A program made the translations under genes and the position numbers. A DNA stretch of 9,799 nt from Williamwhitmania sp035530955 (GTDB lineage Bacteria; Bacteroidota; Bacteroidia; Bacteroidales; Williamwhitmaniaceae): assembly GCA_035530955.1 (NCBI GenBank), contig DATKTT010000015.1:1-9799 (forward strand), given 5' to 3'. Positions 1 through 6,227 of the stretch are shown piece by piece. The notes beneath the pieces are model-generated. The model saw only the letters and a list, made by a program, of their open reading frames with translations. It was not told the origin of the DNA and made no database searches. The stretch's first letter is position 1, and each line of letters opens with the position of its first letter.

Positions 1-1
1 A

Positions 2-259
2 GATTGTGATTCAAGGTCTGAAGTAGAAAAGCGACAAAAGATATTAGTTGATTGTAAATTTTTAAAAAAAACAATTTTTGCTCCTTTCAATAAACGGATC
101 TATACACTTTATGTTTTTAATGCTGTTGAGTATAAAGAATACTATTTTGTTGAATTAATGCTTAGGAATAAATTAACTGATACTTGGAAAATTTGTGTCC
201 GGTTCGATAAAGTGACCTTAGCGCCAATATCGCATTGTATATCTTTTACTGTTTATTGA
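2..259 (+). CDS. C-terminal fragment of an unknown protein (5' truncated by window edge)
   Basis: The frame beginning at base 2 stays open for 85 codons to a TGA at 257-259, so this is the 3' end of a gene that starts left of the window. The visible residues are mixed charged and aromatic (for example KEYYFVELML and DTWKICVRFDK), with no membrane segment and no motif that I recognise. The composition looks like a soluble beta-rich domain, which is only an impression. The gene runs in the same direction as the genes that follow, and 49 nt after its stop a structured intergenic element begins that recurs 3' of later genes. Its being a real gene rests on the unbroken frame in AT-rich DNA, where random frames usually close sooner. 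Function unknown. Confidence 0.55.
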   Translation, partial: DCDSRSEVEKRQKILVDCKFLKKTIFAPFNKRIYTLYVFNAVEYKEYYFVELMLRNKLTDTWKICVRFDKVTLAPISHCISFTVY

Positions 260-308
260 AGGTTTAAAACATCTTATGAAGGTCTTATTTCAGGTTGCCC
301 GTTCAAAT

Positions 309-323
309 AACGTACGTTCAGGC
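309..323 (+). repeat. 3' intergenic element, copy A (core)
   Basis: The core AACGTACGTTCAGGC lies 49 nt after the stop of the preceding partial gene. It contains the perfect palindrome AACGTACGTT (309-318). It aligns with cores at 1120-1135, 1740-1755 and 2610-2623, whose rough consensus is AACGAACGCTCGGGC; every copy is just downstream of a gene on the same strand. This is the most diverged of the four copies and lacks the clear GTTGTT/AACAAC stem of copies B and D. Confidence 0.4.
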
Positions 324-344
324 TGAATTGGACATTAGGTTATC

Positions 345-398
345 CCAAAGTTACACCCATTTGCCATCTAGGAATTGGGTTTTTGCTATATTTACGCT
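345..398 (+). repeat. 54-nt dispersed intergenic repeat, copy 1
   Basis: By hand alignment this stretch matches 1159-1212 without gaps at 43 of 54 positions. Both begin CCAAAGTTA and end with the identical 16-mer TTGCTATATTTACGCT. Each copy lies between a 3' structured element and the next gene. The TATATTTA inside the 16-mer resembles the Bacteroidota -7 element TAnnTTTG except for its last base, so the repeat may also carry a promoter; a TTTG at 360-363 is 23 nt upstream of it. That role is inference; the repeat itself is seen directly. The rest of the 260-530 gap shows nothing recognisable. Confidence 0.75.
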
Positions 399-530
399 AG
401 CAGCAGGCTGGTGGGGAGGGTGAGAACTTACGGGCCAACTGGATAGTTTAAGTTCATCTGTGACACCTCCAATAGCAGCACTAATAATACCAATAACTAA
501 TTATTCAAATACTTTATCATCTTTTCAGCC

Positions 531-1016
531 ATGAAAATAATTTCTCTCTTTATTGTTATGTTGACAGTAACCATATTTTCTTCAAAACAAGTATATGGTC
601 AACAAAGAATAGATTCTTGTTACATTTCCCAAAAGGATATCACTGGTATATGGCAGCGAGATGCTAAAGTTGTTGGTAGTGGACTGAATCAAAACTTTGA
701 ATTTTATGATGACGGAACTTTTGTCCTCCACTTGGGTAGCGATGGAGATGATGTCAGAGGAATTATTGAATTAAAGGGAAAATACCGGTTAGATAAAAAC
801 AAGTTGTATTTTACGATTACTTCTCGGACCATTGTTGACGGTAAAATAGGAATAGCAGATATGGGAGTTAGTTTGTGTATTTTTCAATTTGAAGGAGAAA
901 AGGTAAAAGTTATACGTGAAATAACCCCCAAAGAAATACCTGATCCCTGTTATATCACTATAATTACAAATACCCAAATAAAAATCAACAATGAGGTTTA
1001 CTATAAAGTCAATTAG
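531..1016 (+). CDS. Secreted lipocalin-like protein of unknown function
   Basis: A 161-aa protein with a clear Sec signal peptide: basic Met-Lys start, hydrophobic core at residues 3-16, likely cleavage after VYG at about residue 23. The mature part looks like a small beta-barrel of the lipocalin-like type common in Bacteroidota: a GIWQRD opening strand (about 39-44), then FEFYDDGTFVLH (about 56-67), then GKYRLDKNKLYFT (about 83-95). This is the usual 'G.W ... F..DGTF ... G.Y.l....l' spacing. Two similar Cys motifs, DSCYIS near the mature N-terminus and DPCYIT near the C-terminus, could form a disulfide if the protein is periplasmic. No Shine-Dalgarno precedes the ATG, as is usual in the phylum. 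No partner gene is adjacent; the gene lies between two intergenic repeats like a cassette. Ligand and role are unknown, and family placement rests on pattern only. Confidence 0.75.
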   Translation: MKIISLFIVMLTVTIFSSKQVYGQQRIDSCYISQKDITGIWQRDAKVVGSGLNQNFEFYDDGTFVLHLGSDGDDVRGIIELKGKYRLDKNKLYFTITSRTIVDGKIGIADMGVSLCIFQFEGEKVKVIREITPKEIPDPCYITIITNTQIKINNEVYYKVN

Positions 1017-1100
1017 ATTGTGTTGAAGAAATAGGCAGTGTTTACGATATGCTAAGGTTGTTCATAACCTTGGAGAAAATATGAAGTAAGGGTAGCAGCC

Positions 1101-1142
1101 CCCGTTGTTCCCGACAAACAACGAACCTCTCGGGCTTCGTTG
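1101..1142 (+). repeat. 3' intergenic structured element, copy B
   Basis: It starts 84 nt after the stop of the lipocalin-like gene. It has the stem GTTGTT (1104-1109) / AACAAC (1117-1122) with a 7-nt loop, then the core AACGAACCTCTCGGGC (1120-1135). Copy D at 1724-1755 has the same layout with a paired T-A to G-C change in the stem. An alternative fold uses CAACGAA (1119-1125) with TTCGTTG (1136-1142). Confidence 0.6.
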
Positions 1143-1150
1143 GATTTTTT
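1119..1150 (+). terminator. Possible intrinsic terminator within copy B
   Basis: A 7-bp perfect stem CAACGAA/TTCGTTG with a 10-nt loop is followed, two bases later, by six T residues at 1145-1150. It lies about 100 nt after the stop of the preceding gene, so it could end that transcript. The stem is only 3/7 G-C and competes with the GTTGTT/AACAAC fold, so strength is doubtful. Confidence 0.35.
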
Positions 1151-1158
1151 CTCCTTTA

Positions 1159-1212
1159 CCAAAGTTATGCCCATCTACCTTCGAGGAACATGGATATTGC
1201 TATATTTACGCT
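1159..1212 (+). repeat. 54-nt dispersed intergenic repeat, copy 2
   Basis: Gapless match at 43 of 54 positions to 345-398, ending in the identical 16-mer TTGCTATATTTACGCT. It lies between structured element B and the membrane-protein gene at 1311, in the same order and orientation as copy 1. An open frame crosses it, but the drift between copies shows no codon-position pattern that would suggest coding. Confidence 0.75.
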
Positions 1213-1310
1213 GCCAACTGGATGGTGGGCGTGGGGATTGGGATATCAATGTCTTTGGAGGAATCACTGTATTGGCTAGACAAGGCAACTGCTTTTTAAA
1301 ACGTAAGGTT

Positions 1311-1697
1311 ATGATAAGGTTTATGGACTTCTTTTATTTGAAACTGTTCGATACATTATTTCACTTTGGCATGAATGAAAGCAGGGCAAAACATAGTGCG
1401 TTTCTTTATTTAAGTGCTTACTTATCTTTACTAATAATCTCAATTGTTAATATATTGGGTCGTACTATAAATTGTTCTTTGAGCCTACAAATGAGGCATC
1501 CTTCTCTAGCTATCTGGATGATGATTTTTATTGTGAGCCCCATATTATTAAGTTTGCGCTATTACCGTCATTTTAACATTGCTTCAATTATTGAGTCCTA
1601 CAATTCCATGGGGCGCAGTAAACAAAAACTTATAACTGCAAGCTATTATGCAATAGCGGTGGCAATACCCGCTTTAACGTATATTTTATTCTTTTAA
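1311..1697 (+). CDS. Small three-helix membrane protein, unknown function
   Basis: The reading frame is open from 1140, but its first part lies in the 54-nt intergenic repeat, so I place the start at ATG 1311 (128 aa), preceded by a weak TAAGG; ATG 1323 is an alternative. Three hydrophobic segments are visible at about residues 29-50, 66-83 and 108-127. The N-terminal amphipathic stretch MIRFMDFFYLKLF precedes the first helix and a polar RYYRHFNIASIIESY loop follows the second. Short inner-membrane proteins of this layout (aromatic N-terminus, three or four helices, an R.Y motif before an amphipathic linker) are frequent orphan genes in Bacteroidota; I know no assigned function. It lies alone between intergenic repeats, with structured element D 27 nt after its stop. 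No operon partner. Confidence 0.7.
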   Translation: MIRFMDFFYLKLFDTLFHFGMNESRAKHSAFLYLSAYLSLLIISIVNILGRTINCSLSLQMRHPSLAIWMMIFIVSPILLSLRYYRHFNIASIIESYNSMGRSKQKLITASYYAIAVAIPALTYILFF

Positions 1698-1723
1698 TTG
1701 TCAATTCTGAAGGGGATCCCCCC

Positions 1724-1755
1724 GTTGGTCTAAACAACCAACCAAACGTTCGGAC
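1724..1755 (+). repeat. 3' intergenic structured element, copy D
   Basis: It begins 26 nt past the stop of the membrane-protein gene. The stem GTTGGT (1724-1729) / ACCAAC (1737-1742) with a 7-nt loop matches copy B (GTTGTT/AACAAC, also a 7-nt loop), with a compensatory base-pair change. The core AACCAAACGTTCGGAC follows at 1740-1755. Just upstream is the palindrome GGGGATCCCC (1712-1721). Confidence 0.55.
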
Positions 1756-1812
1756 GGAAGTGCCTTTAGGGTTGATCGAAATCTTCTGGAGGAAGTTATT
1801 GAATATATTTTT

Positions 1813-1893
1813 TAACCCTGTCAGGGATTGTTGCGAAGCTGGTAGGACCAAGTTGGCATTTACGTGCTAATCGCCATAGCCCTGACAGGGTTA
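1813..1893. repeat. Inverted pair of REP-like palindromes upstream of RAYT
   Basis: TAACCCTGTCAGGG at 1813-1826 and its exact reverse complement CCCTGACAGGGTTA at 1880-1893 form a 14-bp perfect inverted repeat around a 53-nt spacer. Each arm is itself a near-palindrome (CCCTG-N-CAGGG), so each can fold alone or the two can pair. The pair ends 53 nt before the RAYT start codon. REP palindromes next to a RAYT gene are the expected arrangement for REP/BIME elements, whose transposase recognises them. The same palindromes recur at 7520-7613. Confidence 0.8.
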
Positions 1894-1946
1894 TATTAAA
1901 ATGGCAATTCTTTTGTAAATTGGTCTGTCGAAAATACCTAAATTGG

Positions 1947-2586
1947 ATGCAAGCCAACCCGCCACTTGAGTATGGAAGATACTACCACATATACAACCGC
2001 GGGGTTAATGGAGCTAACCTATTCTATACCGCCAGCAACTATGAACATTTTTTGCGGTTATACGAGCATTACCTTATTCCGGTGGTAGATACCTTTGCTT
2101 GGTGCTTGGTGCTTGCTCCGTAACCACTTCCATCTGTTGATAAGGGTGAAAGAAGCCGATGAGATAATTATTTCCGACTTGCCTAGGCCAGTTGGAGCTA
2201 TGAATACCGCCGATGCGGTTAAAAAGAAGTTGCAACCTGCCTACCGCTATTTTTCCCATTTATTCAATGCATACAGCCAAGCCATAAACAAGCAACAGGC
2301 TAGGACTGGAGCACTTTTTGAGCGCCCGTTTCATCGTAAGATGGTCGACAGCGAAAAGTATTTTCAGCAGTTAGTCCTATACATACACAACAACCCTGTT
2401 CACCATGGATTTTGCAGCTATCCGGTTGAGTATGCATGGAGCAGTTACCAAGCATGTATTTCAGAAAAGCCAACACACTTAAATCGGGAGATTGTTATTG
2501 GTTGGTTCGGCGACAAGCGCAATTTTGTAGCTTCACATAACAGTGCGATCAATAATAACGCTATTGACCATTTAACAATAGAATAA
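1947..2586 (+). pseudogene. REP-associated tyrosine transposase (RAYT, Y1/HUH family), frameshifted
   Basis: Two reading frames together give one RAYT/TnpA-REP protein. The first, from ATG 1947, encodes the N-terminal EYGRYYHIYNRGVNG motif and closes at about 2120; the second carries NHFHLLIRV onward to TAA 2584-2586. The break is a 7-bp tandem duplication (GCTTGGT at 2097-2103 and 2104-2110). Removing one copy restores a 210-aa product reading DTFAWCLLRNHFHLL, a normal length for the family. In the restored protein the metal-binding HUH motif is H58-F-H60, the likely nucleophile is Y143 in LYIHNNPV, and the family WSSY motif is at 162-165. These single-strand transposases are thought to mobilise REP palindromes, and a REP-like pair lies just upstream. 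All catalytic residues survive, so the disruption looks recent; slippage back or frameshifting could restore the enzyme. A TTG at 1920 would extend the N-terminus but seems unlikely. Confidence 0.88.
2097..2115 (+). repeat. Heptanucleotide tandem repeat (2.7 copies of GCTTGGT)
   Basis: GCTTGGT occurs at 2097-2103 and 2104-2110, followed by a partial GCTTG at 2111-2115. The extra unit shifts the transposase frame by +1, immediately before its HUH motif. A tract of this type can expand or contract by replication slippage. Confidence 0.9.
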
Positions 2587-2606
2587 AACACTCGCTACTC
2601 CAGACA

Positions 2607-2628
2607 GACAACGGAACGCTCGGTTGTC
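2607..2628 (+). repeat. 3' intergenic structured element, copy C
   Basis: Twenty nt after the RAYT stop, GACAAC (2607-2612) pairs with GTTGTC (2623-2628) around a 10-nt loop. The core AACGGAACGCTCGG (2610-2623) aligns with copies A, B and D. Between 2629 and 2818 no gene is visible. A stretch at about 2678-2714 (CCATTTGG ... GCTAGCATTTA) weakly resembles the 54-nt repeat, but too poorly for me to call it a copy. Confidence 0.5.
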
Positions 2629-2818
2629 GCTTAACTTCAATCTCTATCCCAAGATAATCTTCTTTTATCATGGCTGTCCATTTGGCAATGGGATGGCTAT
2701 GCAGCTAGCATTTATCTACCCAACGCGATTGGTAGCCTAAAAACTACGGCTTAGGAAACTGATTTTGCAAACGCACACTTTCAAAACAGCCATTCCTTCG
2801 TTGACTAATAATCTAAAT

Positions 2819-2889
2819 ATGTGTGAATAATGTAATTAATCGTGAGAGTTATGTAACACAATGCCTTTGCACGGTATGTACATTTGCAG
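2819..2889 (+). promoter_or_regulatory. Shared promoter/operator module, copy 1 (upstream of csbD-like gene)
   Basis: Four blocks, ATGTGTGAA (2819-2827), ATGTAA (2830-2835), AGTTATGTAA (2847-2856) and TTTGCAG (2883-2889), are identical in sequence and spacing to 5413-5483. The spacers between them are not conserved. The two ATGTAA sites are 21 nt apart, two helical turns, as expected for tandem binding of a regulator dimer. GTTATGTAAC is also an inverted repeat around a TG centre. The last block extends here to TACATTTG (2879-2886), matching the Bacteroidota -7 element TAnnTTTG. The module ends 35 nt before the ATG. Which sigma factor or regulator binds it is unknown. Confidence 0.72.
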
Positions 2890-2924
2890 CACAATTATTC
2901 ATAATAAATTTAAACATAAGCAAG

Positions 2925-3113
2925 ATGAAAAACTCCACCGAATTAAACGGACACTGGAACGAACAAAAGGGCAAACTCAAGCAAAAGTTTGCAACACTCA
3001 CCGACAACGATTTAATGTTTGAAGAGGGTAAAAAGGAGGAGATGCTCGGAAGACTTCAAATTATTTTGGGTAAGAGTAAAGAGCAAATGCGCGAAATTAT
3101 TGATGCACTTTAG
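2925..3113 (+). CDS. CsbD-like general stress protein
   Basis: A 62-aa hydrophilic protein with the CsbD family pattern: LNGHWNEQKGKLKQKFATLT (about residues 6-25), then DND..FEEGK and MLGRLQIILGKSKEQ (about 41-55). These correspond to the family's 'W.q.kGk.ke..g.LTd.Dl....G....l.G.lQ..yGks..ea'. Family members are short helical proteins induced by general stress in several bacteria; the molecular role is not established. I chose ATG 2925 rather than the in-frame upstream start at 2823, because the family start aligns here and the extra 34 residues would cross the conserved regulatory module. The gene seems monocistronic: a strong hairpin begins 22 nt past the stop. The upstream module shared with the WxxGxW gene suggests joint stress or envelope control. 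Confidence 0.88.
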   Translation: MKNSTELNGHWNEQKGKLKQKFATLTDNDLMFEEGKKEEMLGRLQIILGKSKEQMREIIDAL

Positions 3114-3135
3114 CAACAATAATTTACCTGAAGTC

Positions 3136-3162
3136 ATCGCTTATCGACATTCGATGAGCGAT
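3136..3162 (+). terminator. Strong hairpin after csbD-like gene, likely terminator
   Basis: ATCGCTTATCGA (3136-3147) pairs with TCGATGAGCGAT (3151-3162) over 12 positions, one of them a T-G wobble, around a CAT loop. It starts 22 nt after the csbD-like stop, a terminator position. There is no good T-run after it (TATTACTT follows), so it may act as a 3' stabiliser instead. Confidence 0.55.
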
Positions 3163-3511
3163 TATTACTTGTGTGCAAAAACAACATACGAGTTGAGCAT
3201 GGAAATTTTTGTCCACAATTAATATGTTGAATTCAAAGTCACTTGAATCATCTTATCTTAACATGAAACCCGCTAGCCTAGATGTAAATTGTAATGCTCG
3301 TGGTACCTATTTAAAGGACTACAATTTTGCCTTGGCTACTATTTTGGAACCCGTGCTACAGAGTTTATGCTATATCCGCTAAAGCGTTGGTTAGGTGCGC
3401 ACAAACAGTATATTCAGCGGGAGGGATAAACAAGCAAGTTTTCAAAATCACTTTAGTCACTATCAATCCTTGTGTAGCAAATTATTATGGTAAAAATGAC
3501 CAGCTCAATTC
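3163..3511. other. Gene-free spacer with a possible diverged repeat
   Basis: I see no convincing gene here. Frames opening at 3019 and 3327 have no family features and overlap neighbouring genes. The stretch TATGCTATATCCGCTAAAGC (3367-3386) resembles the end of the 54-nt repeat (TTGCTATATTTACGCTAGC). It is followed by GTTAGGT at 3390-3396, which happens to fit the integron R' box GTTRRRY. I saw no matching partner box; TCTTAAC about 130 nt upstream fits only 6 of 7 positions. No promoter for the 3512 gene is clear. Confidence 0.35.
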
Positions 3512-5368
3512 ATGCAAAAAAGGCAACAGAGAATGTGGTTCAAATCTATTTTCCTTTTTCTTGTTGTTTCGCTACTAGCAGGTGATTTTGCCACTGCACA
3601 GGTATCAACAAAGACAGATTCAACTCAAGTTTATAAGGATATCCAGACCTATTCAAAACGGGGGCCATTTAGAAAGTTCATGTACCGAATATTATTTAAG
3701 CCCGTTGCATCTCCACCACAAAAAAGGAACAGAAAAAAGGATAAAGGGAAAGAAGAAAAGAAATCATACAGGTCATTTGAAGGGAAGATAATTCGAAGAA
3801 TTAACATTATTACCCTAGATCCATTTGGCTATTCTATTAGTGATACAAGTGCTAAACCTCAAAACCGTATATACAAAGCAGGAAATAGCGCGCATATCAA
3901 AACACGAAAAATAACTATTCAAAACTTACTGTTAATTGGCAAGAACGATAAATTCAATTCCCTATTGGTGAATGAATCGGAGCGATTAATTCGTAGTCAA
4001 ACCTATATCCACGATGTTTCCATTACCGCTGAGCTGGATCGCAGCTCATCCGATTCCGTTGACATATATATTCGAGTATCCGATATTTGGAGCATTGCTC
4101 CAGATGGGTCAATTTCAACTTCCAGCGCTAAAGGCGTCCTAACCGACCAAAATTTTTTGGGAACAGGGCATGAATTTCAAAATGCCTATGCGCGAAACTA
4201 TGCTGATGGTAGTAGTTTTTTCAGCACTAAATACTACATACCAAACATCAAGAATACCTTCATAAACTCGACATTGCATTACGAAATTGATGGTAGTAAA
4301 AGTTATACCAAAATGTTTTCCATCGACCGTCCATTCTTCTCACCTGTTGCAAAGTGGGCTGCAGGAGCAAGTTTTTCGCAACAGTATAGCCACGACTCCA
4401 TTTACACTAGTAACTCACTTTCCATCTTACAAACCCTCAAATTCAATACTCAGGATTACTGGGTCGGCAACGCAATACGACTATTTAAGGGTAATACAGA
4501 CTTTTACCACGTAACAAACTTTATCACTACCATACGTTTCTTAAGGGTTCGCTACATTACCAAACCAATTGAAACGGTGGATTTGGATCACTCATATTTC
4601 GACGAGAATATGTACCTCGCAAGCATAGGCCTTTCCACAAGAAAATACGTTAAGGATAAATATATTTTCAAGCAAGGAGTTACGGAGGATGTGCCCATTG
4701 GAAGCGTATATAGCATAACAACAGGTTATCAGATAAAAAACAGCATCGAACGATTATACTTTGGTTTTCGCATTTCTGTGGGGAATTTATACTCTTTTGG
4801 CTACATCAGCTCTAATTTTGAATATGGAACATTTTATCGTGCATCTACTGTTGAACAGGGAGTTATATCTGCCGGCATTATCTATTTCTCACCCCTAGTA
4901 GAATCTGGCAGATGGCGATTCCGGCAATTTGTAAAACCGATGGTGACTATAGGTATACAACGATTCGCCTCCGATAGCTTAACGCTTAATAACGGTTATG
5001 GCCTCGATTCGTTTAATAGTTCTGCCTTGTCGGGGACAAGTAAACTATTATTTACTCTACAAACGCAATCATACGCACCTTGGAATTTTTACGGATTTCG
5101 TTTTGGACCATATCTCACTTATTCCATTGGCATGCTTAGTGATGCAGCATCTGGATTTAGAAAAAGCAAAGTCTACTCCCAGCTGGGGCTTGGAATCCTA
5201 ATCAAGAATGAAAATCTCATCTTCAGCACATTCCAAATTTCGATTTCCTATTACCCAATAATTCCAGGTGTTGGACCCGATATCTTTAAGCAAAATGTCT
5301 ATAGAACAACGGATTTCGGATTTCGCGATTTTGAAATTGGAAAACCAGAAACAGTTGCGTACCAGTAG
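3512..5368 (+). CDS. Outer-membrane beta-barrel protein with POTRA-like domain (Omp85-like)
   Basis: A 618-aa exported protein. The signal peptide core is at residues 13-23 with probable cleavage after ATA at about 29. Starts at 3512 and at ATG 3533 (residue 8) are both plausible; the second gives a more standard signal peptide. A very basic linker (about residues 69-88, rich in K and R) precedes a POTRA-like segment: GKIIRRINIITLDPFGYS (about 92-109), then KITIQNLLLIGKNDKFNSLLVNESERLIRSQTYIHDVSI, then the closing strand DSVDIYIRVSDIWSI. The rest has alternating aromatic strands, GTGHEF/YARNY turns and glycines typical of a 16-strand-type barrel. One POTRA plus a barrel suggests a TamA/BamA relative that handles other envelope proteins or a secreted substrate. 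It lacks the several POTRA domains of true BamA, so essential barrel assembly is unlikely. It stands alone. Function is inferred; outer-membrane location is fairly sure. Confidence 0.75.
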   Translation: MQKRQQRMWFKSIFLFLVVSLLAGDFATAQVSTKTDSTQVYKDIQTYSKRGPFRKFMYRILFKPVASPPQKRNRKKDKGKEEKKSYRSFEGKIIRRINIITLDPFGYSISDTSAKPQNRIYKAGNSAHIKTRKITIQNLLLIGKNDKFNSLLVNESERLIRSQTYIHDVSITAELDRSSSDSVDIYIRVSDIWSIAPDGSISTSSAKGVLTDQNFLGTGHEFQNAYARNYADGSSFFSTKYYIPNIKNTFINSTLHYEIDGSKSYTKMFSIDRPFFSPVAKWAAGASFSQQYSHDSIYTSNSLSILQTLKFNTQDYWVGNAIRLFKGNTDFYHVTNFITTIRFLRVRYITKPIETVDLDHSYFDENMYLASIGLSTRKYVKDKYIFKQGVTEDVPIGSVYSITTGYQIKNSIERLYFGFRISVGNLYSFGYISSNFEYGTFYRASTVEQGVISAGIIYFSPLVESGRWRFRQFVKPMVTIGIQRFASDSLTLNNGYGLDSFNSSALSGTSKLLFTLQTQSYAPWNFYGFRFGPYLTYSIGMLSDAASGFRKSKVYSQLGLGILIKNENLIFSTFQISISYYPIIPGVGPDIFKQNVYRTTDFGFRDFEIGKPETVAYQ

Positions 5369-5412
5369 AACAATAACACTTGCTAACGTCTAAACAGCAA
5401 TTTACATTTTGA

Positions 5413-5483
5413 ATGTGTGAAAGATGTAACTCTTTCCAATAGTTATGTAATGCTTTCACAAACAAGGAGTCTCACCTTTGCAG
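5413..5483 (+). promoter_or_regulatory. Shared promoter/operator module, copy 2 (upstream of WxxGxW gene)
   Basis: ATGTGTGAA (5413-5421), ATGTAA (5424-5429), AGTTATGTAA (5441-5450) and TTTGCAG (5477-5483) repeat the module at 2819-2889 with identical block spacing. Overall 42 of 71 positions match, 32 of them in the four blocks. The -7-like part here reads CACCTTTG, a poorer fit to TAnnTTTG than copy 1. It ends 34 nt before the ATG at 5518, against 35 nt in copy 1. Confidence 0.72.
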
Positions 5484-5517
5484 TATTCAAATACCACCCT
5501 AAAGGAAGCAAGATGCC

Positions 5518-5943
5518 ATGAAAAATTCTGAAAAAACATTTGGTCGAACTGCGAGGTCGAATCAGAAAACTGAAGCTACAAGTATTGGTTTAAAATACAT
5601 TGTTGGCAAACACCTAAATAAAATTATTGTAATCTGTTGTCTTGGCGGAGTAGGAATATTAACCCCATCATGCGTTCCTGCATATGTTGAAACAACTCCA
5701 ACAGCCTTTGTTGAAGTAAGGCCTGCCCAGCCAAGTAATCTATATATTTGGATAGAAGGGGACTGGTATTGGAGCAATCAAAGACGTACGTATGTTCAAC
5801 ACAACGGCTATTGGTCGTTACCGCGGAATGGTCGCACGTACCAAAAAGGATACTGGCATTCTACCCCACGTGGCCAACAATGGAAAAAGGGTGAATGGAA
5901 ACGCAACCCTTCAAAGGGAAAGGGTGGTAACCGTCATCGATAA
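5518..5943 (+). CDS. WxxGxW/YXWGXW-repeat lipoprotein
   Basis: A 141-aa protein. A basic N-terminus of about 35 residues leads into a hydrophobic stretch IIVICCLGGVGILTPSC; C52 with TPSC before it is a plausible, non-ideal lipobox, so I expect a lipoprotein. Residues 53-76 are Pro/Thr-rich, and then four WxxGxW-type repeats follow: WIEGDW (78-83), HNGYW (95-99), YQKGYW (108-113) and WKKGEW (122-127). The tail is basic (KGKGGNRHR). YXWGXW repeat proteins are common envelope proteins in Bacteroidota and Proteobacteria; their ligand is not known to me. The N-terminal extension before the signal is unusually long, but no other Met lies in frame. The gene shares its upstream module with the CsbD-like gene, which points to an envelope-stress role (inference). 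Confidence 0.82.
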   Translation: MKNSEKTFGRTARSNQKTEATSIGLKYIVGKHLNKIIVICCLGGVGILTPSCVPAYVETTPTAFVEVRPAQPSNLYIWIEGDWYWSNQRRTYVQHNGYWSLPRNGRTYQKGYWHSTPRGQQWKKGEWKRNPSKGKGGNRHR

Positions 5944-5957
5944 TTAACTAGACTAAT

Positions 5958-6128
5958 GTGAAATATCTGGCCAAATTTGAGCAAAAGAACAGCGATATAA
6001 GAAAGAAAATTGATGAACCCATAGAAGGAAGTGTCAGTAAATGGAATGTTCATATAGTAGAATTCAACCACAACAGGAATAAATTCGGAAATAAGGTTGA
6101 ATATTTTACAACAAAAAATGTCAAATAG
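5958..6128 (+). CDS. Small hypothetical ORF, GTG start (56 aa), doubtful
   Basis: A frame from GTG 5958 to TAG 6126-6128 encodes 56 residues, hydrophilic and basic, with a plausible protein-like mix (for example KWNVHIVEFNHNRNKFG). There is no ATG start, no Shine-Dalgarno and no recognisable domain; an in-frame TAG precedes the GTG at 5949. It lies 14 nt after the WxxGxW gene, so it could be a coupled small gene, a decayed remnant or chance. I favour a remnant or chance. Confidence 0.25.
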   Translation: MKYLAKFEQKNSDIRKKIDEPIEGSVSKWNVHIVEFNHNRNKFGNKVEYFTTKNVK

Positions 6129-6227
6129 TTATAATCATCAGCACAATTTAAAATGAACCTCAATCATCTACAAGAAAGAGTAACTCATTTGGAATGAATG
6201 CGTTTTAACAAACAAAAAATTAATCAA

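Noticed and set aside
1140..1310. N-terminal extension of the membrane protein
   Set aside because: It lies in the 54-nt intergenic repeat and has no family-like features.
1712..1721. GGGGATCCCC palindrome as a terminator
   Set aside because: A perfect palindrome without a loop and with no T-run; it cannot form a good hairpin.
2823..2924. N-terminal extension of the CsbD-like protein
   Set aside because: It would translate the conserved upstream module; the family start fits ATG 2925.
3390..3396. GTTAGGT as an integron R' box
   Set aside because: A 7-nt degenerate pattern occurs often by chance, and I saw no properly matching RYYYAAC partner.
3327..3578. 83-aa open frame on the plus strand
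   Set aside because: It overlaps the signal-peptide region of the 3512 gene in another frame, has no domain and crosses a possible repeat.
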